From the NCBI GenBank assembly GCA_030539115.1, contig JAUNSR010000001.1:47830-111829 (forward strand): a stretch of DNA of 64,000 bases, in the 5' to 3' direction. Of the stretch, positions 25,545-34,610 are shown one piece after another. The notes beneath the pieces were generated by a model. That model saw only the letters and a list, made by a program, of their open reading frames with translations. It was not told where the DNA came from and did no database searches. Source of the stretch: Bacteroidales bacterium. Lineage in GTDB: Bacteria > Bacteroidota > Bacteroidia > Bacteroidales > JAUNSR01. The position numbers and the translations under genes are program-made. Position 1 is the first letter of the stretch. Every line of letters begins with the position of its first letter.

Positions 25545-28500
25545 ATGCTTAAATTGACAAAATTTGCCTTTTTATTAAAAAATAAGACAATAAAAATTAC
25601 AGCAATAATTTTTATCATTTTCACTTTTCTTTATGTAACTGCGGGGATTTGCATCAATTATTTTCTTTCTCCCGAAGTTCTTACACCAATCATTGTAAAT
25701 AATATCCATTTATACAGCAATTCTGATGTGACATTTGAGAAAGCCGAACTATCGATGTTCAAGCATTTTCCAACAATTTCGTTATCGTTCAATAAAGGAA
25801 GTATCAATGTTAAACAAGATTCTGCATCAATTATTGACAGAAATGACTCGTTATGCACATTTAAAAATCTTGAGATAAGAATTAATCCATATTCTTATCT
25901 TATGAACAAAAAGGTACATATCTCATCATTAATTTTAGATAGTGCCAGCGTCAGCATGTTTACAGATAACTTTGGAAAGACTAACTGGGAAAATATTATT
26001 CTTCAGGACAGCATTTCCTCTGACAGTACATCATCAGATATAAGTTATGTTAATTCAATTAAACTCGGGAAAATAGAATTAAACGACATTTCATTGAATA
26101 TTGATGACAGATTAAATCATATCAATTCTTCAATCAAGAATTTCTCAGGAGAGCTGAAAGGTAATTTTAGTCTTACAGATAATAATCTTGACATAAATTT
26201 TAATACACATTCTATTAATCTTTCTCAAGAAAAGGCAGCTCTATTGAAAGATATGCAACTTGGTGCTCATGCTCAAATCTCTTTAAACCTTCCAAATAAG
26301 ACATTAATTATTGAGAATGGTGTATTTAAAGTCAATGGCATAAGCATGAGTGCAAAAGGATATATGCGTTATGATTCTATTGCAAACAGCACTGAAGTTG
26401 AAATTTCTTCTGGACTTGAAGTTCCATCTCTTGAAACAGTTTTAAACCTTATTCCAAAGACCTTTCTCAAAGAGGGCGTTGATATGAAGACCTCAGGTGA
26501 AGCCAATCTCACGGCTGAAATCAAAGGGAATTATGATAAAACCAATTTCCCTACAATTCAACTTTTTGGAGAAATCAATAATGGGACTTTTAGATATGAG
26601 CCAATGGAAGCCGGCATTGAAGAATTAAATCTTAAGTTCTTATCAAATATTGATTTAAACAATCATAAAGAATCAAATATTTCAATTGAAAGGTTTGAAT
26701 TTAAAGCCCTCTCTTCATATATATCATTAAATGGTCGTATAAACGATTTTATAGACAATCCATCAATTAAAGGAGATATTAAGGCAAATCTTGACTTTAA
26801 TGAGCTTACCAAGATTTTTCCTTTAAAAGACAGTGTTTCAGTAAATGGCAAGCTTAAGGCGGACATGTCTTTAGACTTTATTGTCTCAGAGTTTATGAAT
26901 CAGAATCTTAACCGATTTAAAGCTAAGGGTTCAATGCTTGGCAGTGATATAAAAATCGAGAGTCCAAATGACAGCATCTTTATTGTTTTTGATAAAGCTT
27001 CTATACTATTCAAAACAAACAGTAAGGATAATAGTATTCAACAGGGAAGGAATTTTATTGATGGGGATATTCAAATTGACAATCTTGACATAAAATATAA
27101 AAATAACATTGCTTTAATGAAGCAAGGTTATATGAGCCTGAAAAGTTCTCCTCTTAAGGATACAACAGCTATTCTCTCGCTTACATCAAATATTGATGCT
27201 AACAGATATCAATTAAAATACAATGATTCAATATATATCAAAGGTGGCAAGACAAATATTGCATTTAAACTCTCGCCATCAAAGAAAGACAAATTATTGC
27301 CTAAGGTAGAATCAAAAATCAAGATGGATTCAATATTTGTTATGTATGAAAACCATAGAATGAGAATGCTTAATGGTGAATTCAATCTTATTTCTGAGAA
27401 AGACAGCAAGGAAAATAAGTTTTGGAACAGCGAAGGCAAAATAGGATACAGCCATCTTGGCATATTCTCTAAAGACTTTCCTCTTTTGATAAAGCTTCCT
27501 AAATCTACATTAACTCTATACGACAATAAGTTAAAGCTTGATGAAACTGTTGCCATAATGGGTGAATCGCATATTTCATTAGATGGGAATCTTGAAAATA
27601 TCAAACAATTTTTTCTTAATGAAGGAAAGCTTCATGGCAAATTGGACCTAAAAGCTCAATATATCAATGTCAATGAGATTATTAAAGCGCTCGAAATTTC
27701 TGATGAAGAGAAGACAGCCCTATCTTCAGATTCCATAAATAATATTTTAGAGGGAAACAATGAAAAAACAGGAAGAAGCATTGCCGCTCAGGATAATGCG
27801 ACAAGCGATTCATTATCTATATTTGTCATTCCTGAAAACTTGGATCTCGTTTTAAACACAGACATAAAAGCAATAAAACTTGGGAAGCTTGATATAGAAA
27901 ATTTTAATGGAGAGCTTTATGTAAGAAATCAGTGCATTGAAGTTGAGAATCTGTCATTCCATTCTGCAGCTGCCGATATGGTTGCAACACTTCTTTATAG
28001 AGCAAAGGATAAAGAAAAAGCATATACCGGATTTGATATAAGGATGAAAGATATAAAGGTGGGTGAACTTGTTAATTTTGTGCCTGCTCTCGACACTTTG
28101 GTCCCGATGCTTAACTCTTTGGATGGTGTGGTTAATTTTAATATTGCTGCAGAAAGCGAACTTGATAAAAACCTGTCTCCTGTTATTTCATCTATTAATT
28201 CTGCTATAAATCTTAGAGGTGACTCATTGATATTAATGAACGGAGATACTTTTGCAGAAATATCTAAAATGCTTAGGTTTAAAAATAAGGATAAAAACAT
28301 TATTGACAGTGTGGCAGTCAATCTTATAGTCAGAAACGGTATGATAGAGGTTTATCCATTTTCAGTTTCAATTGACAGATATCAGGCAGCAATAGCAGGC
28401 AAGCACAGTTTGGAAAGCGGTTTTGATTATCATATATCTTTGCTCGAGTCACCAATTCCTTTCAAGATAGGTGTAAATATTAAGGGAGACATGGATAATT

Positions 28501-28661
28501 TTAAGTTTAGAATCTGTAAGCCTAAATTCAAAAACTTAAATGATGTAGCAAGACTTGCACCTCTTGACAGCACCTCGCAAATAGTAAGAAAAAATATTAA
28601 AAAGACTCTCTTGGATGAGATAAAGCAGGACACAACAGCTCTGAAGATTGAAAGTTTCTAA
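25545..28661 (+). CDS. AsmA/YhdP-like large envelope protein
   Basis: 1038 aa. A single membrane helix (about 17-38, IIFIIFTFLYVTAGICINYF) anchors it in the inner membrane, and the rest is a long beta-rich periplasmic part. The N-terminal region (VTFEKAELSMFKHFPTISLSF) and the C-terminal region (LDGVVNFNIAAESELDKNL..., then FPYSVSIDRY-like PFSVSIDRYQAAIAGKHSL) follow the AsmA pattern of DUF3971/AsmA_2-type proteins. Such proteins are now regarded as bridge-like lipid carriers between inner and outer membrane. Single-gene unit with a strong terminator, divergent from the NikR-like regulator. Confidence 0.85.
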   Translation: MLKLTKFAFLLKNKTIKITAIIFIIFTFLYVTAGICINYFLSPEVLTPIIVNNIHLYSNSDVTFEKAELSMFKHFPTISLSFNKGSINVKQDSASIIDRNDSLCTFKNLEIRINPYSYLMNKKVHISSLILDSASVSMFTDNFGKTNWENIILQDSISSDSTSSDISYVNSIKLGKIELNDISLNIDDRLNHINSSIKNFSGELKGNFSLTDNNLDINFNTHSINLSQEKAALLKDMQLGAHAQISLNLPNKTLIIENGVFKVNGISMSAKGYMRYDSIANSTEVEISSGLEVPSLETVLNLIPKTFLKEGVDMKTSGEANLTAEIKGNYDKTNFPTIQLFGEINNGTFRYEPMEAGIEELNLKFLSNIDLNNHKESNISIERFEFKALSSYISLNGRINDFIDNPSIKGDIKANLDFNELTKIFPLKDSVSVNGKLKADMSLDFIVSEFMNQNLNRFKAKGSMLGSDIKIESPNDSIFIVFDKASILFKTNSKDNSIQQGRNFIDGDIQIDNLDIKYKNNIALMKQGYMSLKSSPLKDTTAILSLTSNIDANRYQLKYNDSIYIKGGKTNIAFKLSPSKKDKLLPKVESKIKMDSIFVMYENHRMRMLNGEFNLISEKDSKENKFWNSEGKIGYSHLGIFSKDFPLLIKLPKSTLTLYDNKLKLDETVAIMGESHISLDGNLENIKQFFLNEGKLHGKLDLKAQYINVNEIIKALEISDEEKTALSSDSINNILEGNNEKTGRSIAAQDNATSDSLSIFVIPENLDLVLNTDIKAIKLGKLDIENFNGELYVRNQCIEVENLSFHSAAADMVATLLYRAKDKEKAYTGFDIRMKDIKVGELVNFVPALDTLVPMLNSLDGVVNFNIAAESELDKNLSPVISSINSAINLRGDSLILMNGDTFAEISKMLRFKNKDKNIIDSVAVNLIVRNGMIEVYPFSVSIDRYQAAIAGKHSLESGFDYHISLLESPIPFKIGVNIKGDMDNFKFRICKPKFKNLNDVARLAPLDSTSQIVRKNIKKTLLDEIKQDTTALKIESF

Positions 28662-28667
28662 CAAAAC

Positions 28668-28703
28668 AAAACCGCATTTATATTTGACTATAAATGCGGT
28701 TTT
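28668..28703. terminator. Bidirectional terminator, AsmA-like / Usp genes
   Basis: Perfect 15-bp stem, arms 28668-28682 and 28689-28703, 6-base loop, with A and T tracts on both sides. It fills the 46-base gap between converging genes. Confidence 0.92.
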
Positions 28704-28707
28704 ATTT

Positions 28708-29829
28708 TTAATTTCTGATTACAAGCAAAGGCGTATCCGAATGGAAAAGCACCTTGTGAGCAATGCTTGGATTAAAAAGACGGGCAAAAATATTTCTTTT
28801 ATGAGTGTTCAAAACAAGTACATCGATATTGTTATCCTTGATAAAATCATCAGTATTGCTTAGAAGGGTTTCTTCATTTACTTTATCATAAACAAAAGGG
28901 ATTTCAGGATAATATTTTTCTATAAATTGTCTGCCAATCTCAAGTTTTGTCTCAGATTTCTTCTCATCCTTATCCATAAGATAAATAAATGAAATCTCTT
29001 TCTCTTTAAACCCGGGCATATTCATCAAGGAATTAAAGCCGACAAGGTCTCTTTGATCAAAATTTGTCACATAGGCAAGTCTCTTAATATCATCTATAAC
29101 TTTGATAGTCGTTTTTTCAGGTATTGCAAAGACAGGAGATTTGGAAGTATCCATAACTTCAGCAGTAACACTTCCTATTAAATCTATCTCCTTTTGATTT
29201 TTTCCTCTCGTTCCCATAACAATAAGAGAAGGATGATAGTCTTTGCTCCATCTACTTATCTCCTCTTCCGGAATACCCTCTGTAATAATCATCTCATAAG
29301 GAATGTAAGGAAGAGAACCCTCTAAAATTTTTGTTCTTAAATACTTCTCGAAATCTTCCACCTGCTTTTTTACCTTCTTTTGATTTTCAACACTTGTTAT
29401 CTCTGAATCCAAATCATTAATATATATATCTGCATCAGGATAAGCGCCGGGGATATATGGCATAAAATAGGCATGAAGAAGATAAACTTGGGCATTCTCC
29501 TTTTTTGCCAAATTAAAAGCGAAACTGCAAGCCTTTTTTGAATAAATCGAGAAGTCAATAGGGACTAAAATCTTTTTGGGAAGTGAAACATCGATATCTT
29601 CCAAATGCAGAGTCTTTGAAAACTCGGGAAATTCCTTTAGTATTTTTATGGCATCAAGCTTGTCCTTCTCCTGAATTTTCACTTTTACTCCCGAAGAGAC
29701 AAATGGTTGTATAAGATTCTCATTCTGAAGTATAGTTTCAATGCCGGCGCTCTCAAAAATGGTCTTAAGAATATGCGCCTTTTCAAATGTTTGAACTGTA
29801 AATATTATTAGATGGTCCTGCTGTTTCAT
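28708..29829 (-). CDS. DUF2007 domain fused to two universal-stress domains
   Basis: 373 aa, cytoplasmic. Residues 1-75 resemble DUF2007 (putative signal-transducing domain; FTVQTFEKAHILKTIFESAG...). The first Usp domain (about 85-235) starts KKILVPIDFS and ends with the ATP-binding pattern G-x2-G-x9-G-S (GTRG...GS). The second (about 245-373) keeps the fold but lacks that pattern (ends VLFHSDTPLLVIRN), so probably only the first binds ATP. Function in stress or metabolite sensing is inferred from the family. Single gene. Confidence 0.85.
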   Translation of the reverse strand: MKQQDHLIIFTVQTFEKAHILKTIFESAGIETILQNENLIQPFVSSGVKVKIQEKDKLDAIKILKEFPEFSKTLHLEDIDVSLPKKILVPIDFSIYSKKACSFAFNLAKKENAQVYLLHAYFMPYIPGAYPDADIYINDLDSEITSVENQKKVKKQVEDFEKYLRTKILEGSLPYIPYEMIITEGIPEEEISRWSKDYHPSLIVMGTRGKNQKEIDLIGSVTAEVMDTSKSPVFAIPEKTTIKVIDDIKRLAYVTNFDQRDLVGFNSLMNMPGFKEKEISFIYLMDKDEKKSETKLEIGRQFIEKYYPEIPFVYDKVNEETLLSNTDDFIKDNNIDVLVLNTHKRNIFARLFNPSIAHKVLFHSDTPLLVIRN

Positions 29830-30142
29830 AATATAAAAAATTTGGGATGAAACATAAATATTAAATATAAACAGATTTAAAACAATTATGTATATAAAAA
29901 TAGATGAAATTCGTTTGATGCGATTAATAATTATATAAACCTATTAAGTAGTGTTATGATTTAATTTTCATCCAAAAGTTTTAACCCATCATACAAATTC
30001 CTTGGCAAATCATTGTACAGTAAAAGAAGATTTATAAACATATTTATTATCACATATTAATCTTTTACCATAAAAAACTATTATGTAAAAAGAAACCCCG
30101 ACAGACAAAATTCTACGGGGCTTCTTAATCTCTTTTTTCAGC
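29830..30142. other. Intergenic between Usp and HTH genes
   Basis: Contains the HTH gene terminator at 30090-30126. Otherwise AT-rich with no recognised promoter or gene. Confidence 0.45.
30090..30126 (-). terminator. Terminator of the HTH protein gene
   Basis: Stem AAGAA(A/G)CCCCG / CGGGG(C)TTCTT, arms 30090-30100 and 30116-30126, 15-base loop, followed on the minus strand by TTTTT. Unusually GC-rich for the region. Confidence 0.8.
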
Positions 30143-30409
30143 TTAGGCTTCAATAGGTCGAGAAATTTCATTAAGAATTTTCTCAGCCTTTTCCAAAATT
30201 GTAGTATCATCTAAAACAACTATACCTCCTTCAGGACCGGGTTCGATGTGCAAACCGCAATTGTTTCCAACTTGATAATTACTTCCTCCGAAGTAATTTC
30301 GCACAGTCTGAACAGTGGTATTCAATTCATCGGCAATTCTATGAATTGAGCCCTCAGGAAGACTTTCTTTAATTTTACGCAATTCATTAAATGTTATAGT
30401 CTTTGTCAT
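30143..30409 (-). CDS. Small HTH DNA-binding protein
   Basis: 88 aa. Residues about 18-42 (GSIHRIADELNTTVQTVRNYFGG) form a helix-turn-helix of the type that reads IADELN-x-TVQTVRNYF. A short glycine-rich middle part (IEPGPEGGIVVLDD) looks like a beta hairpin and a terminal helix follows. The layout occurs in small conserved Bacteroidota proteins of unknown role. It has its own GC-rich terminator. It could be a repressor or a nucleoid-like protein; the sequence does not decide. Confidence 0.8.
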   Translation of the reverse strand: MTKTITFNELRKIKESLPEGSIHRIADELNTTVQTVRNYFGGSNYQVGNNCGLHIEPGPEGGIVVLDDTTILEKAEKILNEISRPIEA

Positions 30410-30758
30410 GGCGGTAATTGTTTTATGGTTTACATTAATATAATAGCGTTGCTTCTAATATATTATTTTTTTCTTGGCTTTCCAAATAATTGGAATCCTT
30501 TATTGCAATAAAATGTTTACAAACACATTTACTAATTTATAAACAAAAAAAGAATTGATTTTACCGAATACCATCATCTGTTTTATAACAGTATTTAAAT
30601 AAATAACAGGAGCTAAAATTCCATTTGGATATTATTTAATTATTAAAGAAATATGAAACTTAAAATGATTTGATTTATCTGAACTTTTTAAATGATTATT
30701 CATTATTACTAATGAGAGCATTTATAACTGACCTATTTATTAAAATATAGATAAATTA
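30410..30758. other. Divergent intergenic region, HTH and fimbrillin-like genes
   Basis: AT-rich, no gene or RNA seen. The HTH protein would be a natural candidate to act here, but no clear operator stands out. CCAAATAATTGG at about 30482 is only an imperfect palindrome. Confidence 0.4.
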
Positions 30759-31685
30759 ATGTTTATGAAAAGAAATCTATTTTTGTTGATAATTCTTTTA
30801 CTTGCTGCAGCATGTGATGAATGCGGTGTTGAAGATAAAGTTGAATCCAAAATTCCTATTAATTTCTCGTCTCCTCTTTTGGCGCCGACAAAAGTAACTG
30901 ACTTTAGTTTTTTACCTGGAGAACAAATAGGTATTTTTATGTTAAATTCAGGCAGTACATTGAGCGCATCAACTATAGTTGATGATGTAAACAATTATAA
31001 TTATTATGTAAGCAGTGTCACATCTTTTGTTGCCAGTTTTTTACCATATACAACAGATACTGTATTTTTTCCAACTCCCGGGAATGTAGACTTTATTGCA
31101 TACTATCCATATTCAAACAGTATAAGTTCAACGTTCACCTGTCCTGTTTCAACTACTTCATCAGATCAAACAAATAGAGCGACAGTAGATTTTGTGTATT
31201 CCAACAATGCAACAAATATAAGCAGTGCAAATGTTAGCTTGGTGTTTAAACATGCACTGTCTTTTCTTGAATTTGATGTCGTAACCGAAACAGGCCTTGC
31301 ATTAACAGAAATGGTGGGTATGACTCTTACTCTCAACAACTTTAGTACAACTGCGGATGTAAATCTATCAGATGGAAGTATAATAAATCTCAACAGCGCA
31401 ACTCAGGATATAGTTTTGCCGGGAAAATATTATGCTGGAAACGAAGAATATATTGCAGATGGAATCATAGTTCCGCAGACAGTGGCTCAAAACTCTACAG
31501 TAACCTTTACTATGACTAATGGAAGAGTTTTCACTTATGATTTTCCTGATGATTTAGTTTTCGAAAGTGGCAAGATATATATATTTACTGTAACTCTTGA
31601 CAGAGGCACGAGTGCAAGTTTTACCGGTAGTGTAAGTTTTTGGCAACCGGGAACACTCGAAAACAGCGATATCGTTGCCAACTAA
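30759..31685 (+). CDS. Fimbrillin-family (Mfa-like) lipoprotein
   Basis: 308 aa. Lipobox LLLAAAC gives lipidated Cys19, followed by acidic residues (DEC). The mature part follows the fimbrillin-like/Mfa_like_1 pattern: an N-terminal transthyretin-like domain (IGIFML, VDFIAYYPY, VSLVFKHALSFLEFDV) and a C-terminal domain ending with FWQPG. In Bacteroidales such proteins are exported as surface lipoproteins and polymerise into fimbriae after proteolysis. No other fimbrial gene (minor subunit, anchor) is next to it, so it may be a tip or orphan subunit. Single gene with terminator. Confidence 0.82.
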   Translation: MFMKRNLFLLIILLLAAACDECGVEDKVESKIPINFSSPLLAPTKVTDFSFLPGEQIGIFMLNSGSTLSASTIVDDVNNYNYYVSSVTSFVASFLPYTTDTVFFPTPGNVDFIAYYPYSNSISSTFTCPVSTTSSDQTNRATVDFVYSNNATNISSANVSLVFKHALSFLEFDVVTETGLALTEMVGMTLTLNNFSTTADVNLSDGSIINLNSATQDIVLPGKYYAGNEEYIADGIIVPQTVAQNSTVTFTMTNGRVFTYDFPDDLVFESGKIYIFTVTLDRGTSASFTGSVSFWQPGTLENSDIVAN

Positions 31686-31778
31686 TTGAATAGTATTTTT
31701 ATGAAATAAAATCAAATAAAGAAAAAGTGTTCTATTAATAAAGTGTTCTATTGGATTAAATTGATTTAGCAATCAAAA

Positions 31779-31813
31779 AAAGAGCTCTTAATCATTGTTA
31801 TTAAGAGCTCTTT
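31779..31813. terminator. Bidirectional terminator, fimbrillin-like / batE
   Basis: Perfect 14-bp stem, arms 31779-31792 and 31800-31813, 7-base loop, with flanking A and T tracts. It ends the bat operon on the minus strand. A 13-base direct repeat (AAAGTGTTCTATT at 31724 and 31740) lies just before it. Confidence 0.92.
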
Positions 31814-31822
31814 CTATATTAA

Positions 31823-32572
31823 TTAAATTTTCACAATGTCAGCAGATGGAAGCCATCCAACCTTACCATCTGAAAGTTCTATCTCAGACCAATTGCCAAG
31901 GACATTTCTTATCTTGACTTTTGTACCCTCATGGATAACAAAAATTTCAGTACCACTATCTGCCGGCGAACCTTTAACAGTTACCGTAGGTGTGAATACT
32001 ATAGCATTCTCCCTTAGTTCGAGCTTGTTCTTCTGGCTGAATGAACAAACATTGCAGAATATGCAAATAACAAGGAATAATACTCCACCGAAGAAACCGA
32101 TTTTTCTTACAAATATTCTTCTGCTGAAAATATAAGTAAACAATAAAATAATAGTAACAATAAATGAAGCAACTGCTATATAAGCCCATTTGTTGCTGCT
32201 CATAAAATCTCTTACATTTTCAAACCATTGTGTAAGAAAAAAAGTATCAACAGTCTCAATCTTATCAGTTGTTTGCAGCTGAGCGAGTTTTAAATTAAAT
32301 TTTGTATCCTTATTTGATGGGTCAAGCAAAAGGGAACGCTCATAGTTTAATATAGCCTGTGGATATTGTTTATTCTTAAAATAAGCATTTCCAAGGTTAT
32401 AATACAAAGATGATGACACACCTTCGTTTTGCGTAATCTCTTCATAAGAGGTTATTGCAGATTTAAAATCTCCCGAAGTATAATCTTTTTCAGCTTTTTG
32501 CATTAATTCTGATTGAGCAACAATCACACTGCAAAACAAAAGAGAAATAATGGTAGTAAATATTTTTTCCAT
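31823..32572 (-). CDS. batE: BatE: TPR and SH3-domain membrane protein
   Basis: 249 aa, last gene of the bat operon. Signal peptide (1-19), TPR-like repeats about 22-100 (SSLYYNLGNAYFKNKQYPQAILNYERSL), two membrane helices (about 122-147 and 155-175) and a C-terminal bacterial SH3 domain (about 190-249, EGTKVKIRNVLGNWSEIELSDGKVGWLP). The SH3 part may bind peptidoglycan. BatE is needed with BatA-D for aerotolerance in Bacteroides. The start follows batD by 63 bases. Confidence 0.88.
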   Translation of the reverse strand: MEKIFTTIISLLFCSVIVAQSELMQKAEKDYTSGDFKSAITSYEEITQNEGVSSSLYYNLGNAYFKNKQYPQAILNYERSLLLDPSNKDTKFNLKLAQLQTTDKIETVDTFFLTQWFENVRDFMSSNKWAYIAVASFIVTIILLFTYIFSRRIFVRKIGFFGGVLFLVICIFCNVCSFSQKNKLELRENAIVFTPTVTVKGSPADSGTEIFVIHEGTKVKIRNVLGNWSEIELSDGKVGWLPSADIVKI

Positions 32573-32635
32573 TTTATATTTTCTTTTTTATCACAAAACA
32601 AATCTTTAATGATTAAAAGATTTAATCTGTCTGAT

Positions 32636-34450
32636 TTATTTTTTTATTACAGATTCCATTTTATTAATAGCATCTACTGTTTCATCATACAATTTATCCA
32701 TTGCTTCATTGCTTTGAGCAGGCGAATAACGGGCAAATTCACAAGTTTCAACTATTTCAAGAAATTCTTTTATCAATGCATCATCAACTCCATGGCTTTG
32801 AAGTTCATTCTCTACATTATCTTTAGTTAAAGAAGAAGTAGGGATATTTAATTTATCGCTAAGATAACCCCAAACTGCTTTAAGCATCTCTTCATAAAAA
32901 CTATCAGATTTATGCTCTTTAAGATATCCGTCAGCGGCTTTTAGTCTCTTTGAAGCAACTTTATTAGCCTTTTTGGTTCTCATGAGAGCTAAGTTTGCAT
33001 TCTCTTTTACCTGTTTTCTGTAAACTATAACTATAATAATAAATAATAGTATAGGAAGAATATAAGATATGTAGAATAAGATACTTCCATAAAAGAAGTT
33101 GCTGCTTTTAGAGACTTTCAAATCACCGGATTTAATAAATCTCACATCGCTGCCAAGAAGTTTTACATCCTCTTGATTAGCTCCCGAAAAGTTGGTAACA
33201 CTTGTTGATGCGGTTTGATCACCCTTTTCCACATTAATTTTATAAGAAGAAGTGGAGAGAGTTTTATAAGTTTTTGATTTAATATCAAAATAAGAAAAAT
33301 TCATTGATGGAATTTCAAACTCACCTGCATAACGAGGTATTATTGTGTATTCGATTGTCTTTGTACCTGTCATCCCGGATGCTGAAGCTTTGATATTCAC
33401 ATCTACCTTTGGATCAAATGACTCAATATCTGCAGGAAGTTTTAACTCAGGGTCCTTAGTATATTTTAAATTTCCATTGCCTGAGATAACAACTTTTAGA
33501 GTTAATGCTTCATTAGCCTTTAACTGTTGAGTAGAAATTGAAGATGTCAAATTAAAATCTCCAACTCCTCCAAGAAAACTATCAGGTTTGCCAAAAGGTA
33601 ACGCCTCAACCTTAACTGTAACTTTAGGGGTTTCAAGACTTTTTGTAACATTCTGATAATTGTCAAAGATATCATCAAAAATACTTCTTACACTTTGTTG
33701 CACTCTAACTGGAATATCAACATCAATTGAAGAGGATGCTATCTCAATATCGCCTGCTCTTTGAGGAAATAATAAATATTGACGAAGATTGACAGTATAA
33801 TAATTACGTCCATTAACATTCTCCAAATCAAAACTCTTCTGATCAGGAAGTTCAATATCCTGAACTGTGAAGCCTTCAAAACTTGGATATTTAAGCGACG
33901 AAATCTGAGTTTGAGGATTAACAGTATATAATTTTAATGTTGCAACAATAGCTTCTCCCTCAAAAACACTTTTCTTAGATAAATTCAGTCTATAAAGGAC
34001 ATCGGTTGCTCCAACTCCTGAGCCGGTAGTTGATGAGCCGGTTTGCTCATTTGCTATTTCGTTTGCCTTATCTTGAGGCAGAACTTTTATAGATAATGAA
34101 TTAGATGTATATATTTTACCATCAACCTTTACAGTAGCTTCAGGAATATTGTAGGTTCCTTCATTTCGTGCTAAAAGAGTAAAAGTAAAAGTTGTCGAAC
34201 TTTGAGAGGAAGTTTTACCGTTAATAATGCTTCTACTAAAACTGGTAGAAGGAATAGGACCCATGAGAACATCAAAGTCTGAAAACTCCTGAGTTCTGAG
34301 ATCTTTTCCTTGGCCATTAACAATATATTCAATTCTGAACTGTTGACCTGAAATGACACTTTTAGGGGCTTGTGCCTTAAAATTTATATTGTCGGAGAAG
34401 GCAAATAAAGCAGGCAGAAGAGTCAGAATAATGAAAAAAATTCTTTTCAT
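32636..34450 (-). CDS. batD: BatD oxygen-tolerance protein
   Basis: 604 aa. Signal peptide 1-18, then a long beta-rich periplasmic region of Ig-like repeats (e.g. FRIEYIVNGQGKDLRTQEF, LKVVISGNGNLKYTKDPEL), one membrane helix at about 458-480 and a helical cytoplasmic tail with a C-terminal helix pair. Order and length fit BatD. It is separated from batC by 160 bases containing an inverted repeat and a -7 box, so it may have its own promoter in addition to the operon transcript. Confidence 0.9.
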   Translation of the reverse strand: MKRIFFIILTLLPALFAFSDNINFKAQAPKSVISGQQFRIEYIVNGQGKDLRTQEFSDFDVLMGPIPSTSFSRSIINGKTSSQSSTTFTFTLLARNEGTYNIPEATVKVDGKIYTSNSLSIKVLPQDKANEIANEQTGSSTTGSGVGATDVLYRLNLSKKSVFEGEAIVATLKLYTVNPQTQISSLKYPSFEGFTVQDIELPDQKSFDLENVNGRNYYTVNLRQYLLFPQRAGDIEIASSSIDVDIPVRVQQSVRSIFDDIFDNYQNVTKSLETPKVTVKVEALPFGKPDSFLGGVGDFNLTSSISTQQLKANEALTLKVVISGNGNLKYTKDPELKLPADIESFDPKVDVNIKASASGMTGTKTIEYTIIPRYAGEFEIPSMNFSYFDIKSKTYKTLSTSSYKINVEKGDQTASTSVTNFSGANQEDVKLLGSDVRFIKSGDLKVSKSSNFFYGSILFYISYILPILLFIIIVIVYRKQVKENANLALMRTKKANKVASKRLKAADGYLKEHKSDSFYEEMLKAVWGYLSDKLNIPTSSLTKDNVENELQSHGVDDALIKEFLEIVETCEFARYSPAQSNEAMDKLYDETVDAINKMESVIKK

Positions 34451-34559
34451 CGGATTATATTTATAATGTTTTATTAATTCATATCCATAATAAACATATG
34501 ATATAACACATATTTTTATGGGTAAAATGCACTTTAGTTATTCAAAAATATATATTCTG

Positions 34560-34598
34560 CAAAAGTATGCCAAAAAGAAATTATTATGACATACTTTT
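34560..34598 (-). promoter_or_regulatory. Hairpin and -7 box between batC and batD
   Basis: AAAAGTATG at 34561-34569 and CATACTTTT at 34590-34598 are perfect complements (20-base loop). The downstream arm on the minus strand overlaps TACTTTTG (34560-34567), an exact TAnnTTTG box. It could be a weak terminator plus internal start, or a processing site. Confidence 0.4.
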
Positions 34599-34610
34599 TA
34601 ATAAAATACT

